Part shown: positions 28,497 to 39,693 of the stretch, piece by piece
How positions within the stretch are numbered: position 1 is the first letter of the stretch
Layout of the letters: each line of letters opens with the position of its first letter
Source: Alcaligenes faecalis
GTDB taxonomy: Bacteria > Pseudomonadota > Gammaproteobacteria > Burkholderiales > Burkholderiaceae_B
Direction: 5' to 3'
Assembly (NCBI RefSeq): GCF_002443155.1
Contig: NZ_CP023667.1
Coordinates: 1,364,001-1,428,000, forward strand
DNA length: 64,000 bases
The notes under the pieces: model-generated
The model's input: only the letters and a program-made list of their open reading frames with translations
Database searches by the model: none
What the model was told of the DNA's origin: nothing
Made by a program: the position numbers and the translations under genes

Positions 28497-30965
28497 ATGC
28501 TAGGGCGCGCATGTTTAGCCGCTTTTGTGGCCGCAGCCACATTCACCCATTTCCTGAAACCTTCCTATCTGGCCCTGCCTGTTTGGCCGTGGCTGGGTGC
28601 TGCTGTTTTGAGCATCTTGCTGGCACAGCGTTTCTCTTTTGCTTATGTTCTGGTCTTTGCCTGCTTGGGAGCGGGTTACAGCGTTTGGCATATACAAGAC
28701 CGGCTGGCTCAATCCGTCCCGGTCGCCGACATCAATAAAGTCAGTCGCGTGGAACTGGAGATTCAATCCCTGGTGCAGGCCGGGCCGAATTACAGACAGT
28801 TTCAGGCTCGAGTCCTGAACTCTCAGCCGCCTGGTTTGCCTGAGCAGATTCTGGTTCGCTGGACTGCCGCTCAAGGCCATCGTTCTCTATACCGTGAGCC
28901 GGCTGTACAGAACTTTCCGGAATTGATGCCTGGTCAACGCTGGCGTATGTCCTTATTGGTGCGCCCACCTCAAGGGACCCGTAACCCGCACGGCTTTGAT
29001 GCAGAACGTCATGCCATCATTCAAGGCTGGCGGGCCGTGGGCAGCGTTCGGGGTCAGCCACAACAAGTAGACTTCGATCCGGCGCAGTCCTGGCCCACGT
29101 GGACGGAGCGTCTGCGTCATCATTTGCGCAGCGTCTTGATGCCCTACGTACAGGAACGACGCTGGGGCGGGGTGATGCTGGCTTTGTCCTTGGGTGATCA
29201 AGCCAGTATCGCCGCATCGGACTGGCTGATCTTCAATCGCAGTGGCCTGACGCACCTGGTCTCCATCAGCGGCACGCACGTTACGTTCCTGGCCGTGTTG
29301 TTGGCTGCCTGGGTGTCCTGGTGCTGGCGACGTATCCGCTGGGGGCGCTGGGTATTGGCCGAGCAGATTCCCGCCCAGGTCGCCGCGACTTGGGTAGGTA
29401 TTGCCGGGGCGGGCGCTTACTGTGTCGTCGCAGGCTGGGGTGTTCCTGCCCAGCGCACTTTTTTAATGTTGCTGGTGCTGGGTGTCTGCCGTATTCGGGG
29501 TTTGCATTTGGGGGCCAGCCGGACTTTACTGATTGCCGCTATGTGTGTGGTTTTACACGATCCTTGGGCGGGGCTGACGACCGGCTTTTATCTTTCTTTT
29601 GCCGCTGTCTCGGTTTTGTTCGCCTTTGGCTCCTTGATGGGGCAGGTGCCGCAGCCGGGGTCTTGGTGGCAGCGCTGGGGGCGGCGGGTCTGGTTTGCAA
29701 CTCAGTTGCAGGTCCTGATTACCTTGGCCTTATTACCTGCACTGGCCCCCTTGTTCCATGAAATATCCTTGGCCTCTTTGCCCGCGAATGCCTACGCCAT
29801 CACCTTGATTGGCTCGGTTGTGACGCCTTTGGTGTTGCTCTTGCTGATTTTGGCGGCATTGCAGGCTCCGCCGGTCTGGTGCGAGTCTGTCGCCTATCTT
29901 GCTCATACCGTATTGGACTTCACCATGCAGCCTACGGTCTGGTTGGCGGAGCATAGCCTTGCCAGTATGCCGGTGCCTGCCCAGCATTGGGCCTGGACAG
30001 TTCTGGCTTTGCTGGGAGTGTTGTTGTTGCTCTTGCCTAAAGGTTTTGTGTCCCGTTTGAGCGGCCTGTCTCTGCTGGTGCCTGCTTTGGCTTTACGACC
30101 TTCCTTGTTACAGGAAGGGGACTGGGACTTGTTTGCCTTGGATATAGGTCAGGGCAGTGCGGTGGTGCTGCGTACGCGTAATCAGGTGTTGTTGTTCGAT
30201 GTAGGAAACCGCTACGGTCCTGATTCTGATGAGGGCAAGCGCAGCATTGCACCCTGGTTGAAAGCCAAGGGAATAGGGCAGATAGACACCTTGGTGCTGT
30301 CTCATGCCGATATGGACCATGTGGGCGGGACGCGCAGTGTGTTGCAGGCGGTGCCCGTGAGCCGCTCCTATAGCAGCTTTGACCTGGACGCCCATTTGAA
30401 TCGGGAAGAGCGTTTGCTGGGGTTGGCAACTGGTTCCACGACTCGCCCGGCACAAGCCTTGCGCTGCGAGCAGGATGTGAGCTGGGAGGTAGACGGCGTA
30501 CGTTTCCGGTTCTGGTGGCCGCCCGCAGATGAGGCCAGCTTCAAGGCCGTCTATGGTCGCGAGGAAGATAAAAACGCCATTAGCTGCGTGCTGGAAGTTC
30601 AAGGTGCCCGACACAGCGCGCTGCTTTTGGGTGATGCGGGTGTGGCACAAGAGCAGGCCATTGTGGCAGCAGGTTTGGGGCCTATCGACGTGGTGGTGGT
30701 TGGGCATCACGGCTCCCGGACTTCTTCGGGGGCGCATTTTGTCAAACACATACAGGCAGGCTTGGCCATCGCTCAATTGGGCTGGTGGAACCGTTTCAGC
30801 CATCCGCATCCACTGGTACAAGCTCGTTGGGAACGCTCCGGTGCTTTATTTCTGCGCACTGATCAATGGGGCGCCTTGACGGTGGAGTCACGCCCCTCGG
30901 CCCTGTATTACTTTGGAGAGCGGGACCGTTACGCCCGTTACTGGCAGCCCCCGGCACCACCCTGA
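28497..30965 (+). CDS. comEC: ComEC/Rec2 DNA-uptake channel protein
   Basis: Membrane protein that passes transforming DNA into the cytoplasm. It has N-terminal helices and a soluble OB-like part, a central Competence domain with many helices (SGTHVTFLAVLLAAWVSW ... GVPAQRTFLMLLVLGVCRIRG), and a C-terminal metallo-beta-lactamase domain with LSHADMDHVGGTRSVL, ALDIGQGSAVVLRT and VGHHGSRTSSG. ATG 28497 is preferred (822 aa); an in-frame TTG at 28464 adds eleven polar residues. The gene is full length, so the strain may be transformable if the pilus genes exist. Confidence 0.92.
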   Translation: MLGRACLAAFVAAATFTHFLKPSYLALPVWPWLGAAVLSILLAQRFSFAYVLVFACLGAGYSVWHIQDRLAQSVPVADINKVSRVELEIQSLVQAGPNYRQFQARVLNSQPPGLPEQILVRWTAAQGHRSLYREPAVQNFPELMPGQRWRMSLLVRPPQGTRNPHGFDAERHAIIQGWRAVGSVRGQPQQVDFDPAQSWPTWTERLRHHLRSVLMPYVQERRWGGVMLALSLGDQASIAASDWLIFNRSGLTHLVSISGTHVTFLAVLLAAWVSWCWRRIRWGRWVLAEQIPAQVAATWVGIAGAGAYCVVAGWGVPAQRTFLMLLVLGVCRIRGLHLGASRTLLIAAMCVVLHDPWAGLTTGFYLSFAAVSVLFAFGSLMGQVPQPGSWWQRWGRRVWFATQLQVLITLALLPALAPLFHEISLASLPANAYAITLIGSVVTPLVLLLLILAALQAPPVWCESVAYLAHTVLDFTMQPTVWLAEHSLASMPVPAQHWAWTVLALLGVLLLLLPKGFVSRLSGLSLLVPALALRPSLLQEGDWDLFALDIGQGSAVVLRTRNQVLLFDVGNRYGPDSDEGKRSIAPWLKAKGIGQIDTLVLSHADMDHVGGTRSVLQAVPVSRSYSSFDLDAHLNREERLLGLATGSTTRPAQALRCEQDVSWEVDGVRFRFWWPPADEASFKAVYGREEDKNAISCVLEVQGARHSALLLGDAGVAQEQAIVAAGLGPIDVVVVGHHGSRTSSGAHFVKHIQAGLAIAQLGWWNRFSHPHPLVQARWERSGALFLRTDQWGALTVESRPSALYYFGERDRYARYWQPPAPP

Positions 30966-31047
30966 CGGCAGGACAGAAACGGCACAGTAAAGCCCTCGGG
31001 CTGGGCTACAATAGTCCTTTATCTGTCAAATTCTGGTCTGAGCGTTC

Positions 31048-31983
31048 ATGACAACTGATCTTCAGGAGCCGCGCCTTAATTGGGTTATGTGTGCCAGTGC
31101 ATCCGGCACGCACCGCATGGCGTACTGGGAGTGGGGCGATCCAACTAACGACCAGGTCTTGATGTGCGTGCATGGTTTGACGCGTACAGGCCGGGATTTT
31201 GATCAATTGGCCCAGCGCCTGTCCAAGCGCTACCGCGTGGTCGCCCCTGATATTGTTGGACGTGGCCGCTCTGATTGGCTGATTGATCCGTCCGCTTACG
31301 CCATCCCTCAATACGTTGCCGACATGCTGGTGCTGATTGCCCGTTTGCAGCCAGCACGGCTGGATTGGGTGGGCACGTCCATGGGCGGTTTGATTGCCTT
31401 GGGCTTGCAAGGGGGGCAGGCGATGTCAGCCTTGCTGCGTCCGGCTCGTCCCGGTCCAGGTCTGGGTGCCGAGCCCTTGCAGTTGCCTTTGGGGCGTGTT
31501 GTTTTGAACGATGTAGGCCCCGCGCTGGATATGACAGGCCTGCAGCGCATCAGCGAGTACGTTGGCCAGTCCGTGCTGTTTGATACCTTCGAGCAGGCGG
31601 TGGAATATGTGCGTTCTGTCTCGGCTTCCTTCGGAGAGCACTCCGCCGAGGAGTGGGCGGATATGTCCCGTCATGTATTTGTGGAACACGAAGGCAAATG
31701 GCGTCGCCATTACGATTTGCGCCTGTCGCAAGCCTTTGCTCAGCAGGCAGATGTGGATCTGGAGGCTGCACAGGCTTTGTTGTGGGCTGCCTATGAAGGC
31801 TTGCCGGACAAGGTTCTGATTGTGCGCGGGCAGCAGTCGGATCTCTTGACGGCAGAGGTCGTTCAGGAAATGTTGCAGCGCAATCCCAACTCGCAACTGG
31901 TGACCATTCCCAATGTGGGCCATGCGCCCATGCTGCGTAATGCCGAGCAAATCGACCACATCGACTACTTTCTTGCTGGATAG
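31048..31983 (+). CDS. Alpha/beta hydrolase
   Basis: A 311-aa alpha/beta-fold hydrolase. The oxyanion region is CVHGLTRTGRDFD, the nucleophile elbow GTSMGGLIALGL (Gly-X-Ser-X-Gly), and the catalytic His lies in IPNVGHAPML near the C terminus. No signal peptide. The natural ester or amide substrate is unknown. TACAAT at 31006-31011 could be its -10 box. The following PHP gene starts 6 bp after its stop. Confidence 0.88.
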   Translation: MTTDLQEPRLNWVMCASASGTHRMAYWEWGDPTNDQVLMCVHGLTRTGRDFDQLAQRLSKRYRVVAPDIVGRGRSDWLIDPSAYAIPQYVADMLVLIARLQPARLDWVGTSMGGLIALGLQGGQAMSALLRPARPGPGLGAEPLQLPLGRVVLNDVGPALDMTGLQRISEYVGQSVLFDTFEQAVEYVRSVSASFGEHSAEEWADMSRHVFVEHEGKWRRHYDLRLSQAFAQQADVDLEAAQALLWAAYEGLPDKVLIVRGQQSDLLTAEVVQEMLQRNPNSQLVTIPNVGHAPMLRNAEQIDHIDYFLAG

Positions 31984-31989
31984 CCCCCT

Positions 31990-32838
31990 ATGAGTGTTCA
32001 GGCCCGCTTGCCCGTTGATTTGCATTGCCATTCCATTTATTCAGATGGCGTGCTCAGTCCCGCGGAGCTGGCCGCGCGTGCGCATGCTAACGGGGTGAAG
32101 CTGTGGGCCCTGACGGATCATGATGAAATTGGCGGTTTGAAACAGGCCCGGCAGCATGCCGAGGACCTGGGCATGCGCTTTGTGGACGGGGTGGAAATTT
32201 CCGTCACCTGGGCGAAGAAAACCATTCATATTGTGGGTCTGGGCGTAGATCCGGACCATTCTGCCTTGCAACAAGCGCTGCACGAGGTGCGCGCCGGGCG
32301 CGAGCAACGTGCTCGTCAGATGAGCGAACGTTTAGCGGAACTAGGTTTCCCCAATGCTTACGAAGGCGCTGTTCCTTTTGCTGCCAATCCGGAATTGATC
32401 AGCCGCACGCACTTTGCCCGTTTTCTGGTGCAGCAAGGGTATTGCGCCGATATGAATGAGGCCTTTCGCCGCTATCTGGCGGACGGCAGGCCCGCCGCCG
32501 TGGAAACAGTCTGGGCCAGCCTGGAAGAAGCGGTGGGTTGGATACGTGAATCCGGCGGCAAGGCGATTATTGCCCACCCCGGACGTTACGAATTGGACGG
32601 CACCCGCAGCCATGCCTTGTACACCCAGTTTCTGGAATTGGGTGGAGTGGGGATTGAAGTGCTGACGGGCAGTCACACTCCGCAGGAATACAGCGTGTAT
32701 ACCCAGGTAGCGCGCAGCTATGGTTTTGAGGTGTCCTGCGGTTCGGATTTTCATGGTCCCAGCGAAGGGCGTGTGGATTTAGGCGGTCTGCCGCCTTTGC
32801 CCTCGGGATTGAAACCCGTTTGGCAGGAGTGGCTCTAG
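31990..32838 (+). CDS. PHP-domain phosphatase/exonuclease (RNase AM/TrpH-like)
   Basis: A 282-aa PHP-fold metalloenzyme of the YciV/TrpH type; characterised relatives hydrolyse 3',5'-nucleoside bisphosphates and trim RNA 5' ends. Metal motifs are DLHCHSIYSDG, LTDHDEIGG, VDGVEIS, RTHFARFL, IAHPGRYEL and GSDFHGP. It sits between an alpha/beta hydrolase and greB on the same strand; greB follows by 17 bp. Confidence 0.9.
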   Translation: MSVQARLPVDLHCHSIYSDGVLSPAELAARAHANGVKLWALTDHDEIGGLKQARQHAEDLGMRFVDGVEISVTWAKKTIHIVGLGVDPDHSALQQALHEVRAGREQRARQMSERLAELGFPNAYEGAVPFAANPELISRTHFARFLVQQGYCADMNEAFRRYLADGRPAAVETVWASLEEAVGWIRESGGKAIIAHPGRYELDGTRSHALYTQFLELGGVGIEVLTGSHTPQEYSVYTQVARSYGFEVSCGSDFHGPSEGRVDLGGLPPLPSGLKPVWQEWL

Positions 32839-32855
32839 CAGGAGCCTTGAAAACT

Positions 32856-33449
32856 ATGAATAAAGCCTTTGTGAAAGAGTCCGATCAGGACGACGATGAC
32901 GATCTGGACGCACCGGCCAGTGCGTTGCCCAGTGGCACCAAGAATTACATGACGGTCCTGGGTTATCGCCGTTTGCGTGGCGAGCTGACCCATTTAATGA
33001 ACAAGGAACGTCCCGAGGTCGTGCAGATCGTCTCGTGGGCCGCTTCCAATGGTGACCGCTCCGAGAATGGCGATTATCTGTACGGTAAGAAACGCCTGCG
33101 GGAAATTGACCGCCGTATCCGCTTCCTGACCAAGCGTCTGGAAATTGCCGAAGTGGTCGATCCCGGCTTGCAGCCCAACCCCGATCAAGTGTTTTTTGGT
33201 GCAACTGTTGTTTATAGCGACAGCCAGGGTGAAGAATTCACCATTACTATTGTGGGCGTGGACGAGGCCGAACCCTTGCAAGGCCGTATCAGCTGGATTT
33301 CGCCGGTGGCCCGGGCCTTGATCAAGGCGCGTGAAGGCGACACCGTGGTGCTGCGCACCCCCGCCGGCAAGGAAGAGCTGGATATTCTGGAAGTGTCCTA
33401 TCCCGAGCCCGCGCCAGCTCCGGATCTGGATGGAGACAGCCCGATTTGA
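32856..33449 (+). CDS. greB: Transcription elongation factor GreB
   Basis: Rescues backtracked RNA polymerase by stimulating transcript cleavage. The protein has an acidic N-terminal extension (VKESDQDDDDDLDAP), then the coiled-coil finger (YRRLRGELTHLMNKERPEVVQIVSWAASNGDRSENGDYLYGKKRLREIDRRIRFL), in which the acidic tip is NGDRSENGDY, and the C-terminal FKBP-like domain. GreB is favoured over GreA by YLYGKKRLREIDRRIRFL. The ATG at 32856 is preferred; an upstream in-frame ATG at 32820 overlaps the PHP gene. Length is 197 aa. Confidence 0.93.
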   Translation: MNKAFVKESDQDDDDDLDAPASALPSGTKNYMTVLGYRRLRGELTHLMNKERPEVVQIVSWAASNGDRSENGDYLYGKKRLREIDRRIRFLTKRLEIAEVVDPGLQPNPDQVFFGATVVYSDSQGEEFTITIVGVDEAEPLQGRISWISPVARALIKAREGDTVVLRTPAGKEELDILEVSYPEPAPAPDLDGDSPI

Positions 33450-33681
33450 ACGCCGTACCGGGTCCGTATTGGAGATTACGGGGCGCCAATCGCTCCGGCC
33501 CCTCAAGACGTCTTGTCGAGCTTGCCGGGTTTGCTGTGTCTCCAGCCCCGCTTGCGGCCCCGTTGTTTGAACTGAATTTTCCCTTTTTGTGCACGCCATT
33601 TACCGATGTGACCTCTTGTGTCGCTTCCGGTTAAAATGGCGTGTTTTCTATTTCTCCCACCTTTTTTGCCCCTCCCGTATC

Positions 33682-36600
33682 GTGAGCCAAATCCTGTACT
33701 TTCCCGGTTCGTCCGTGCTCTCCGCATTTCGTCGTGAGCGTTTGCTAGAGCGTGTTGAGCAGCGTCAACTGCCTGTTGCCGACATTCTTGCCTTGCACGA
33801 ATACTATGTCTGGACTGAAGAGTCCGGCCTGGATGCCAGTGCGCGTCAGCACCTCAGCGACCTGCTGGACGATGGTCTGCCTGCGCTGGACCCTCAGCCG
33901 CCTAAAGGCGCCTTGGTTCTGCGTGTCATTCCTCGTTTGGGGACCGTGTCACCCTGGGCCAGTAAAGCGACTGACATCGCCCATAACTGTGGCTTGCAAG
34001 CGGTACGTCGTATCGAGCGTGGCGTGCGTTACATCATCACCCCTAAGCGTGGCTTGCTGGGTGCCAAGGAACTGGATCAGGCTCAGCTGGAGCAACTGGC
34101 TGCCTTGCTGCACGACCGCATGACCGAAACCGTGGTTGGTTTGGACTTTGACGGTCAGGCGCTGTTCACCCAACTGGAAGGCAAGCCCATCCAGACCGTG
34201 GATGTTCTGGGCGGTGGCGTGGCGACCTTGAAGCAGGCCAATGAGGAAATGGGTCTGGCGCTGTCCGAGGACGAAATTGAATACCTGATGGAGGCCTTCA
34301 CACGTCTGGGTCGTAACCCGCACGATGTGGAATTGATGATGTTCGCGCAAGCCAATAGCGAACACTGTCGTCACAAGATTTTTAACGCACAGTGGGTAAT
34401 TGACGGTCAAAACCAGGGCAAGACCTTGTTTGGCATGATTCGCGAAACCCACGCGGCTCAACCTGAAAATACCGTGGTGGCTTATGCGGATAACGCCGCC
34501 ATCATGACGGGCGGCCCCGCTACTCTGTTCCATGCCGGTATTGATGATCAGGCCAACGAGCCTGTGTATCAGCGCCACGAAGCACTGGTTCACACCTTGA
34601 TGAAGGTGGAAACTCATAACCACCCAACCGCAATTGCTCCTTTCCCCGGTGCATCTACCGGCGCCGGTGGCGAGATTCGCGACGAAGGCGCAACAGGCCG
34701 TGGTTCCAAGCCCAAAGCAGGTTTGACCGGCTTTACCGTGTCCAATCTGTGCTTCCCTGAGCAAATGGAACCCTGGGAAAAAGACTCCCACGGCATTCCT
34801 GACCGTATCGCCAGCCCGCTGGACATCATGATTGAAGGCCCGATTGGTGGTGCTGCCTTCAATAACGAATTTGGTCGTCCCAACCTGCTGGGTTACTTCC
34901 GTACTTTTGAACAAACGGCTGGCGATCAGCGCTGGGGCTACCACAAGCCCATCATGATTGCCGGTGGTCTGGGTTCGATTGACGATCGCCTGACTCACAA
35001 AGATCCTCTGCCAGTGGGCGCCTTGCTGATTCAGCTGGGCGGTCCCGGCATGCGTATTGGTATGGGTGGTGGTGCTGCGTCCAGTATGGGCGTGGGGGCC
35101 AACCGCGCCGAACTGGACTTTGACTCCGTGCAGCGTGGTAACCCGGAGATGGAACGCCGTGCCCAGGAAGTGATCGACCGCTGCTGGCAGCAGGGCGAGA
35201 ATAACCCCATTATTGCCATCCACGACGTGGGGGCGGGTGGTCTATCCAACGCATTCCCTGAGTTGGTGAACGATGCCGAGCGTGGCGCTATTTTTGAACT
35301 GACTCGCGTTCCTCTGGAAGAGTCGGGTCTGTCGCCTGCTGAAATCTGGTCCAACGAATCCCAGGAGCGTTACGTCCTGGCCATTCTGCCCAAGGATCTG
35401 CCGCGTTTTGAGCGCATTGCTCAGCGCGAGCGCTGCCCCTTTGCCGTCGTGGGTGTGGCGACTGAAGCGCGCCAATTGCGCGTGACTTTCGGCGAAGGCC
35501 TGCCTGGCGTGGACGAAGTGCACACCCCCAAGAGCATCGAGGAACGTCCTGTTGACGTGCCTATGGATGTGATTCTGGGTAAAGCCCCACGCATGGAACG
35601 CGACGTCAAGCGTCTGGACGGCGTGGCCGAACCGCTGGACCTGACCGTTATTCCGTTGACCGAAGCCATGCACCGGGTGCTGCGTCACCCCACTGTGGCC
35701 AACAAGACTTTCCTGATCAGCATTGGCGACCGCAGCGTGGGTGGCCTGTGCAGTCGTGATCAGATGGTTGGCCCTTGGCAAGTGCCTGTGGCCGACTGCG
35801 CCGTTACTTTGGCTGATTTTGAAGGCGTGCGCGGCGAAGCCATGTCCATGGGCGAACGTAGCCCTAGCGCCATGATTGACGCTGCTGCCTCCGGCCGTAT
35901 GGCTGTGGCTGAAGCCCTGACCAACCTGGTCGCCAGTGATGTGCGTGACCTGAAAGACGTCAAATTGTCCGCCAACTGGATGGCCGCTTGCGGCGTGGAT
36001 GGCCAGGACGCTGCCTTGTTCGACACGGTTCAGGCTGTCAGCCAGTGGTGCCAGAGCCTGGGCCTGTCCATTCCTGTGGGCAAGGACTCCCTGTCCATGC
36101 GTACCAGCTGGGAGCAGGACGGTGAGTCCCGTCAGGTGATTTCGCCAGTTTCCCTGGTGGTGACCGCTTTTGCTCAAGTGGCCGATGTGCGCCGCACCTT
36201 GACCCCCCAACTGCAAACCAATGTGGGCGATACCGCTCTGGTCTTGATTGATCTGGGGCAGGGCAAACAGCGTATGGGCGCTTCTGTGTTGGCTCACGCT
36301 TTCAATCAGGTTGGCCAGTCCGTGCCCGATATGCAGGACGCCGAAGCCATGCTGGCTTTTGTGAAGGTGATTCGCCAATTGGCCGACCAGGATCTTATCC
36401 TGGCCTACCACGACCGTTCCGACGGTGGTCTGGCCGCGACCGTAGCCGAAATGGCTTTTGCCGGTCACACCGGCGTGTCCGTGAATCTGGACATGCTGAC
36501 CATCGACCCTCATGCTGCCGATTGGGGCGATTACAAGATTCGTGCCGAACAGGTTTCCGTGCAGCGTGATGAAATCACCTTGCGCGCCTTGTTCAACGAA

Positions 36601-37743
36601 GAGGCTGGTGCTGTTATCCAGGTGCCATTGGCCCAGCGTGATCAGGTCATGCAAACTCTGCGTGAAGCAGGTTTGTCGGCTCACTCCCATGTGATTGGTA
36701 GTCTGAACAAGACTGATCAGGTCGAGTTCTATCGCGATGGTGCTTGCATTTACCAAGCCCCTCGTGTGGAACTGGCACAACAGTGGAGCGAAGTTAGCCG
36801 CCGTATCATGGAGCGTCGCGATAACCCCGCTTGCGCACAGGCTGAATTCGATCGCTGGGAAGACGTGCAAGATCCAGGCATCTCGCCGCGTGTCATGTTC
36901 AACCCGCAAGAAGATATTGCTGCTCCCTTCATCGCTACCGGCAAACGCCCACGCGTTGCCATCTTGCGCGAACAGGGTTGCAACAGTCAGGTGGAAATGG
37001 CCTGGGCCTTTGATACTGCTGGTTTTGAGGCCGTGGACGTACACATGACCGATTTGCTGTCGGGTCGCGCATCGCTGGAAGGCATGCAGGGCATGGTGGC
37101 CGTGGGTGGTTTCAGCTACGGCGACGTTCTGGGCGCCGGTGAAGGCTGGGCCAAGACCATACGTTTCAACAACCAGTTGTCGGATCAGTTTGCTGCTTTC
37201 TTCGGTCGCAGCGATACCTTCGGTCTGGGTATTTGTAATGGTTGCCAGATGATGGCCGCTTTGGCTCCCATGATTCCAGGTGCAGAATTCTGGCCACGCT
37301 TTACCCGTAACCAGTCGGAAAAATACGAGGCTCGTTTCTCCAGTGTAGAAATCGCCGCTTCGCCATCCTTGTTCTTCAAGGGTATGGAAGGGACACGCCT
37401 GCCAGTAGCCGTGGCTCACGGTGAAGGCTTTGCGAACTTCCAGCGTCAGGGCGATGCATCCAAGGTAGCGGCTGCAGTTCATTTTGTGGATCACCGCGGT
37501 CAGCGCACCGAGCAATACCCGCTGAACCCCAACGGCAGCCCTTACGGTTTGACGGGTGTCACCACGGCAGATGGCCGCTTCACCATCATGATGCCTCACC
37601 CGGAACGTGTGACGCGCAACGTCATGATGTCCTGGACGCCAGAGCAGTGGGGCGCCGCCGATCAGGGTGCTGATCAGATGGCAAATGGTGGATTTACTCC
37701 CTGGATGCGGATGTTTCGCAACGCTCGGGTCTGGATTGCGTAA
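33682..37743 (+). CDS. purL: Phosphoribosylformylglycinamidine synthase
   Basis: Fourth step of purine synthesis: FGAR plus glutamine and ATP to FGAM. The 1353-aa single-chain form has an N-terminal PurS-like part ([19 protein letters not shown]), two AIRS-like synthetase halves ([45 protein letters not shown]) and a C-terminal glutaminase domain with the Cys in [12 protein letters not shown] and the His in [12 protein letters not shown] at 33682 (VSQILYFPG) is chosen because family similarity begins there. The gene is complete. Confidence 0.95.
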   Translation: MSQILYFPGSSVLSAFRRERLLERVEQRQLPVADILALHEYYVWTEESGLDASARQHLSDLLDDGLPALDPQPPKGALVLRVIPRLGTVSPWASKATDIAHNCGLQAVRRIERGVRYIITPKRGLLGAKELDQAQLEQLAALLHDRMTETVVGLDFDGQALFTQLEGKPIQTVDVLGGGVATLKQANEEMGLALSEDEIEYLMEAFTRLGRNPHDVELMMFAQANSEHCRHKIFNAQWVIDGQNQGKTLFGMIRETHAAQPENTVVAYADNAAIMTGGPATLFHAGIDDQANEPVYQRHEALVHTLMKVETHNHPTAIAPFPGASTGAGGEIRDEGATGRGSKPKAGLTGFTVSNLCFPEQMEPWEKDSHGIPDRIASPLDIMIEGPIGGAAFNNEFGRPNLLGYFRTFEQTAGDQRWGYHKPIMIAGGLGSIDDRLTHKDPLPVGALLIQLGGPGMRIGMGGGAASSMGVGANRAELDFDSVQRGNPEMERRAQEVIDRCWQQGENNPIIAIHDVGAGGLSNAFPELVNDAERGAIFELTRVPLEESGLSPAEIWSNESQERYVLAILPKDLPRFERIAQRERCPFAVVGVATEARQLRVTFGEGLPGVDEVHTPKSIEERPVDVPMDVILGKAPRMERDVKRLDGVAEPLDLTVIPLTEAMHRVLRHPTVANKTFLISIGDRSVGGLCSRDQMVGPWQVPVADCAVTLADFEGVRGEAMSMGERSPSAMIDAAASGRMAVAEALTNLVASDVRDLKDVKLSANWMAACGVDGQDAALFDTVQAVSQWCQSLGLSIPVGKDSLSMRTSWEQDGESRQVISPVSLVVTAFAQVADVRRTLTPQLQTNVGDTALVLIDLGQGKQRMGASVLAHAFNQVGQSVPDMQDAEAMLAFVKVIRQLADQDLILAYHDRSDGGLAATVAEMAFAGHTGVSVNLDMLTIDPHAADWGDYKIRAEQVSVQRDEITLRALFNEEAGAVIQVPLAQRDQVMQTLREAGLSAHSHVIGSLNKTDQVEFYRDGACIYQAPRVELAQQWSEVSRRIMERRDNPACAQAEFDRWEDVQDPGISPRVMFNPQEDIAAPFIATGKRPRVAILREQGCNSQVEMAWAFDTAGFEAVDVHMTDLLSGRASLEGMQGMVAVGGFSYGDVLGAGEGWAKTIRFNNQLSDQFAAFFGRSDTFGLGICNGCQMMAALAPMIPGAEFWPRFTRNQSEKYEARFSSVEIAASPSLFFKGMEGTRLPVAVAHGEGFANFQRQGDASKVAAAVHFVDHRGQRTEQYPLNPNGSPYGLTGVTTADGRFTIMMPHPERVTRNVMMSWTPEQWGAADQGADQMANGGFTPWMRMFRNARVWIA

Positions 37744-37786
37744 TTGCTTACGCGTATAATCGATTTTTGGACGGAGTTATAAAAGC

Positions 37787-39247
37787 ATGCGTCTCATCAA
37801 GAAAGCACTGACCTTCGACGATGTGTTGTTGGTTCCCGCTTACTCCGAGGTTCTGCCTCGCGATACATCCTTGCTCACCCGCTTTACGCGGGACATCACC
37901 CTGAATATCCCGCTGGTTTCGGCTGCCATGGACACGGTCACCGAAGCGCGTCTGGCTATTGCCATGGCACAGGAAGGCGGTATCGGGATCATCCACAAGA
38001 ACCTGACGGCAGATGCTCAAGCACGTGAAGTTGCACGTGTGAAGCGTCACGAGTTCGGTATCGTGATTGATCCGGTTACTGTTACGCCCACCATGAAGGT
38101 GCGCGATGCCATCAACCTGCAGCGTCAACACGGTATTTCCGGTCTGCCTGTGGTGGAAGCCGGCAAGCTGGTGGGTATTGTTACCAACCGCGATCTGCGC
38201 TTTGAAGACCGCCTGGATCTGCCTTTGCGTGATGTCATGACGCCTCAAGAGCGTCTGATCACCATGCACGAAGGCGCGACGCTGGACGAAGCCCAGGCCC
38301 TGATGCACCGCCACCGCTTGGAGCGCGTGCTGATCGTGAACGATCAGTTCCAGCTGCGTGGTCTGGCAACGGTGAAGGATATTGTCAAAAACACCGAGCA
38401 CCCTCTGGCCAGCAAAGACAGCCACGGTCAGCTGCGCGTTGGCGCTGCAGTTGGTGTAGGTGACGGTACTGAAGAACGTGTCGAGAAACTGGCCTCAGCC
38501 GGTGTGGACGTGGTGGTGGTGGACACTGCCCACGGTCACTCCCGTGGTGTTATCGAGCGCGTTCGCTGGGTCAAGAAGAATTTCCCTCGCATTCAGGTCA
38601 TTGGCGGCAACATTGCTACCGCTGATGCCGCTCGTGCTCTGGTCGAGGCCGGTGCAGATTGCGTCAAGGTCGGTATCGGCCCTGGCTCTATTTGTACGAC
38701 TCGTATCGTGGCCGGTGTGGGTGTCCCTCAAATTACAGCAATTGCTGACGTTGCCAAGGCATTGGAAGGTACGGGCGTACCTTTGATCGCTGACGGCGGT
38801 ATCCGCTTCTCCGGCGACGTGTCCAAGGCTTTGGCCGCTGGCGCTTCCGCTTGCATGATGGGCGGTATGTTTGCCGGTACCGAAGAGTCTCCGGGTGAAG
38901 TTGTGCTGTTCCAGGGCCGTTCGTACAAGTCCTACCGCGGTATGGGTAGCTTGGGCGCTATGGTCGATGGTTCGGCTGACCGCTACTTCCAGGATCCTTC
39001 GAACAACGCTGACAAGCTGGTTCCAGAAGGTATTGAAGGCCGCGTGCCCTACAAGGGCAGTGTTATTGCCATTATTTACCAACTGGTTGGCGGCATCCGT
39101 GCTTCCATGGGCTACTGCGGTTGCAAATCCATCGAGGAATTGCACTCCAAGGCTGAGTTCGTGGAAATTACGGCTGCGGGTGTACGTGAGTCCCACGTGC
39201 ATGATGTGCAGATCACCAAGGAAGCGCCTAACTACCGCGCTGACTGA
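37787..39247 (+). CDS. guaB: Inosine-5'-monophosphate dehydrogenase
   Basis: Oxidises IMP to XMP, the first committed step to GMP. The 486-aa protein has the catalytic barrel with the CBS pair inserted near residues 95-200 ([41 protein letters not shown]). The catalytic Cys is in [30 protein letters not shown] and the flap RGMGSLGAM follow. A GGAG Shine-Dalgarno precedes ATG 37787, and a TATAAT lies at 37755-37760. Its usual partner guaA is 3.3 kb downstream instead of adjacent. Confidence 0.97.
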   Translation: MRLIKKALTFDDVLLVPAYSEVLPRDTSLLTRFTRDITLNIPLVSAAMDTVTEARLAIAMAQEGGIGIIHKNLTADAQAREVARVKRHEFGIVIDPVTVTPTMKVRDAINLQRQHGISGLPVVEAGKLVGIVTNRDLRFEDRLDLPLRDVMTPQERLITMHEGATLDEAQALMHRHRLERVLIVNDQFQLRGLATVKDIVKNTEHPLASKDSHGQLRVGAAVGVGDGTEERVEKLASAGVDVVVVDTAHGHSRGVIERVRWVKKNFPRIQVIGGNIATADAARALVEAGADCVKVGIGPGSICTTRIVAGVGVPQITAIADVAKALEGTGVPLIADGGIRFSGDVSKALAAGASACMMGGMFAGTEESPGEVVLFQGRSYKSYRGMGSLGAMVDGSADRYFQDPSNNADKLVPEGIEGRVPYKGSVIAIIYQLVGGIRASMGYCGCKSIEELHSKAEFVEITAAGVRESHVHDVQITKEAPNYRAD

Positions 39248-39272
39248 TCTTAGCCAGTCTCTTGCATGCCAG

Positions 39273-39304
39273 AAACCGCCAGCCTTTGGGTTGGCGGTTT
39301 TTTT
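39273..39304 (+). terminator. guaB terminator
   Basis: AACCGCCAGCC and GGTTGGCGGTT pair with a short loop, followed by TTTTTT, 26 bp after the guaB stop codon. Confidence 0.88.
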
Positions 39305-39350
39305 GTTTCCGCCTTTGTATTGTGGGGTAGGGGGTGGTCCCAGGATAGAC

Positions 39351-39581
39351 GCCTCTTGCGGCCTGGGTGGGGGCGTGGGGCGGACCGCTTGCCGGTGCTG
39401 CGCACCGGTGTCCTTGGCGGTGTCGGGATACGGGCGCACTCTGAACTCACCCGGTGATTGGTCCCCCGGACCAATCACAAGCGTCGGGTTCAAACAGCAG
39501 AGTGCTTGCATCCCGTATTCCGACACCGCCCGCGGCAAGCAGTCTGACTCGCCCCGCGTCCCCACCCACGCCGCAAGAGGC
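39351..39581. repeat. 231-bp imperfect inverted repeat
   Basis: Two arms of about 114 bp face each other around 39466. The outer ends match perfectly (GCCTCTTGCGGC at 39351 against GCCGCAAGAGGC ending at 39581), the centre matches perfectly (TGATTGGTCC / GGACCAATCA, 39455-39477), and blocks GGCGGTGTCGG.ATACGGG and CGCTTGCCG pair between them. The left arm has a nested hairpin CCGGTGC-TGC-GCACCGG at 39392-39408 missing from the right arm. No reading frame of note. It could be a MITE-like remnant or a structured RNA; no copy was noticed elsewhere in the window. Confidence 0.75.
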
Positions 39582-39693
39582 TCAGATTCAGCTATTCAGT
39601 TCATTAGTTCATCACTCGTTAACTCACAAACTAATGGCCGATAGCTGGCAAATCAGTTCATAGCAGGAGTTGGATATAAAACTCCCATATTTC

